Source: Allantophomopsis cytisporea
Lineage: Eukaryota; Ascomycota; Leotiomycetes; Phacidiales; Phacidiaceae
Reading direction: 5' to 3'
Length of the DNA: 64,000 bases
Assembly: GCA_024752435.1 (NCBI GenBank)
Contig: CP103037.1
Span: forward strand, 620,001-684,000
Part shown: positions 61,682-64,000 of the stretch, in pieces
How the letters are laid out: each line of letters begins with the position of its first letter
Position numbering within the stretch: position 1 is the first letter of the stretch
The notes under the pieces: model-generated
What the model saw: only the letters and a program-made list of their open reading frames with translations
Told to the model about the DNA's origin: nothing
Databases searched by the model: none
Translations under genes and position numbers: made by a program

Positions 61682-64000
61682 ATGGCGAAGCTAAAACGGC
61701 TCGAGTCAAAGTTGGTGGATTCAACACCTGAGCGCAAATCCAAGTCCAAATCCAACTTCCGTATTGATGCCGGAAAGTGTGAGTAATTCTTACTGTAAAG
61801 CACTTTCAAGTCTGGAATTGAGTATCTTGTCACAGCCCAAGCACAAAGTAGCAAGAATCGCTCTTCGCCGAAGGAGAAGGAGGAGAAAGGATTAAGATCG
61901 CAGCCGATTGAGAGTATGTATGCCTTCTGATTTCCTTGCTTGCTGAGTATTTCCATCTCCATCCATGAACCAATATTGCAATGAATGAAGATGGATAGAT
62001 TTGGCGAGTACACGATAGTAAAAGTTATATTCATATCGCTCTACGGAGTTCTTTGCATTCGCGAATATCATCTTTAACCATAACAGCATATTTCGTTAAG
62101 CAGCCATTGACGTCTTGGTGAACAGAGGATTCGAGCGACATATATGATGATTACGACACGCCTCCAACATATAAGAGCTTCGGTCTTAGGAATGGGCTTT
62201 CCAAGAATGAGTATGAGGAAAAGGGTAAGCGGAATTTCTCACCATATCTGTATGCGCAACGCGCTGACAGTCCTGATTTAGGAAAAGTTGAAATAAACCC
62301 TATTTTCAGAGGAAACACTCCACAGACTGCATCAGTCTTGCAGAATACATACCATCGAATTGAGGCTTTGTTTGATGTCTCTGGAAATACAACCCAAAGC
62401 CCTGCCGTTGCGCAATGTTCTTTGCGGTCATCTTTTTCGCCATTGATGTCAGTACCGTTGGACGGAGAGGGGAAACTTCATATTTCTGGGACACAAAGTT
62501 CGTCTCAAACTGTATCAAATAGTGGAACCTGCTCTTCTAGACGTCCTCTTCAGAGTGTTACAAGTGCCGAAGAAAGCTCTTCATGCAAAAAGCGGAAACT
62601 GAGAGGTACGTAGAGTTGTGAAAATGTGAGGAAATTGGTAACTGACAAATTATAGTGCCCTCCAATCTAAAATCAGAGGCACCAAGAATCGATTATCTCC
62701 CACGACGACCTTGGTATGTGGAGATGAGTTCCAGTGACGATGATGAAACCTGGGGAGCAAGAAAAAAACGACTCGCCTTGGCAAGTCGAGAAACTGCTGA
62801 CCAGCCATCAACGGAGCCTTCAGCGCCATCAAAATCCCGAGCGCTTCTTCCAGAAGGACTATCAAGCCTAACTTTGCCATCAACTCCATGTCCCAATCCG
62901 CAGCAGATGAGAAACAGCACCCGAGGGTCTTGCATCAAAAGGACTACCAGTATTTCGGCTGTCAAAAGACCCCCAATCCTTGTTAAGCGCGTTAAGCATT
63001 CTTCAGGAGACGAGAGCGAATCTCCCGATGACGATCTTGAAATAATATCTGAAGAGACTTTCAGAACGTCGTTGGGGTCTAGGAGGGAGTTTGAGCAGCT
63101 GCTAGCTGTTCCGACAGCGCCGATATATTCGAAATATGCTAACGAGGAAGATCTCCGGTATAAGCCTTATGGCTTTATAATTACGCAGCACTCTGGCACA
63201 GCTGAAATGACTGGAGCCAGGAGGAGCAGTTCGGTCGTCAGTTGTGTCTCAGGGCTACGCACACTCGGAAGGAATACTTCCCAACAGGCACTGTCCAACC
63301 CAAAGACAAATGGACGTATAATAGACGCGGTTGAAATCGTCAAAAGCGCAGAAGCAGAAGAACACTTCCGCCAGCCCAATTGCGAAAAACATTGCACGAG
63401 GAACACTGAGTCAAAGGGATCCAGTGCTTCTGAAGACGAGTCAAGTGAGTCTCTGGAGCAGGATAGCCTGGAGGAATCCGACTATAACGATGCGGACGAG
63501 TCCGATTATAGCGATCGGACGGCGGAGAAAAGGGAAAAAAGAGTTCAAAAGCGAATATCGATGTATTCAAACAAAGATGATGATGTTCCATACGCTAGGC
63601 GAGCATCCCGCAGGCTTTCTAAAAAGCCGCCTGCTCCGGTGTTTGGTCCTCTACCAAAAGATCTTCGAGAATCAAATGCCAGATCTTACAGAGACGAACA
63701 AGAAGAGGCGGTAAATGAGACACAAAAAGCACAAAGCGCCATGAGTTCGGAGCAGAAACTAGCAATTAGGTCAAGAGAGTTGAAGGAGAAGCCAATCACC
63801 AAATTAACGACACCAGATTCGGGATCAGACGGAATGGACACAGGACTTGAGCTTGGGGATTCAGACGCAGACTTTGGATCGGATACAAGAACAGAGACAA
63901 CAGCGGTATCTGAGGATATTCAATCTGATATCTCAGTGTCCACATCTACTCCCCAGGATCCATCCCAGTCTCTATTCCAGCTTACACAGTCCGACGTAAC
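61682..64000 (+). CDS. Disordered, acidic, probably nuclear protein (5' part, runs off the window)
   Basis: Five exons so far (61682-61778, 61836-61913, 62126-62224, 62282-62605, 62656 to the edge), all joining in phase 1, encode at least 647 residues with no stop. The start MAKLKRLESKLVDSTPERK is basic. Most of the rest is low-complexity with alternating basic and Ser/Asp/Glu blocks: KKRKLR, MSSSDDDETWGARKKR, VKRPPILVKRVKH, and a long SASEDESSES region. A possible folded piece is APIYSKYANEEDLRYKPYGF. KR-rich patches suggest nuclear import. It might be the N-terminal part of a chromatin factor, but no domain proves this. The 212-bp second intron is unusually long for this window. Confidence 0.7.

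Overview
The window looks like nuclear DNA of a filamentous ascomycete. The genes carry short introns (about 49-90 bp) with GT..AG ends and CTRAC/CTAAC-type branch points. Several products are typical of Pezizomycotina: Atg28, a fungal rhodopsin-domain membrane protein, an FG-tailed dynamin-like GTPase and Ser/Thr-rich surface proteins. A leotiomycete is my guess from general resemblance; no marker here proves it. Exons were joined by hand from splice sites and reading phase.

Region 1 (0.9-14.2 kb) is the most unusual part. Five single-pass type II membrane proteins that look like Golgi glycosyltransferases lie in alternating orientation: a lysyl-hydroxylase-type GT domain (+), its paralogue (-), a GT25 (+), a GT34 (-) and a GT-B-like enzyme (+). 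They are followed by a polysaccharide lyase family 8 gene (+). Genes 2/3 and 4/5 are divergent and share intergenic promoters. This reads as a glycan or exopolysaccharide locus carrying its own depolymerase.

Region 2 (14.9-20.7 kb) holds Atg28 with an 8-nt first exon, a damaged Ser/Thr-rich surface-protein gene, and a conserved 94-residue protein with three exons.

Region 3 (20.7-39.8 kb) is gene-poor. The only gene I trust is a bHLH transcription factor with an SREBP-like tyrosine in its basic region. There is also a possible Pol III unit (box A, box B, T-run on the minus strand), a GC-rich island, a G-run cluster and simple repeats.

Region 4 (39.8-53.2 kb) holds ATP10, a dynamin-like GTPase with a short cryptic last exon, a candidate small secreted cysteine-rich peptide with an interrupted frame, a short-chain dehydrogenase, a rhodopsin-domain gene followed by a truncated copy, and a 4'-phosphopantetheinyl transferase.

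Region 5 (53.5-64.0 kb) is conserved housekeeping: PEX1 and MCM7 are divergent, and the intergenic region contains two ACGCGT (MCB) sites. A disordered, acidic, probably nuclear protein runs off the right edge.
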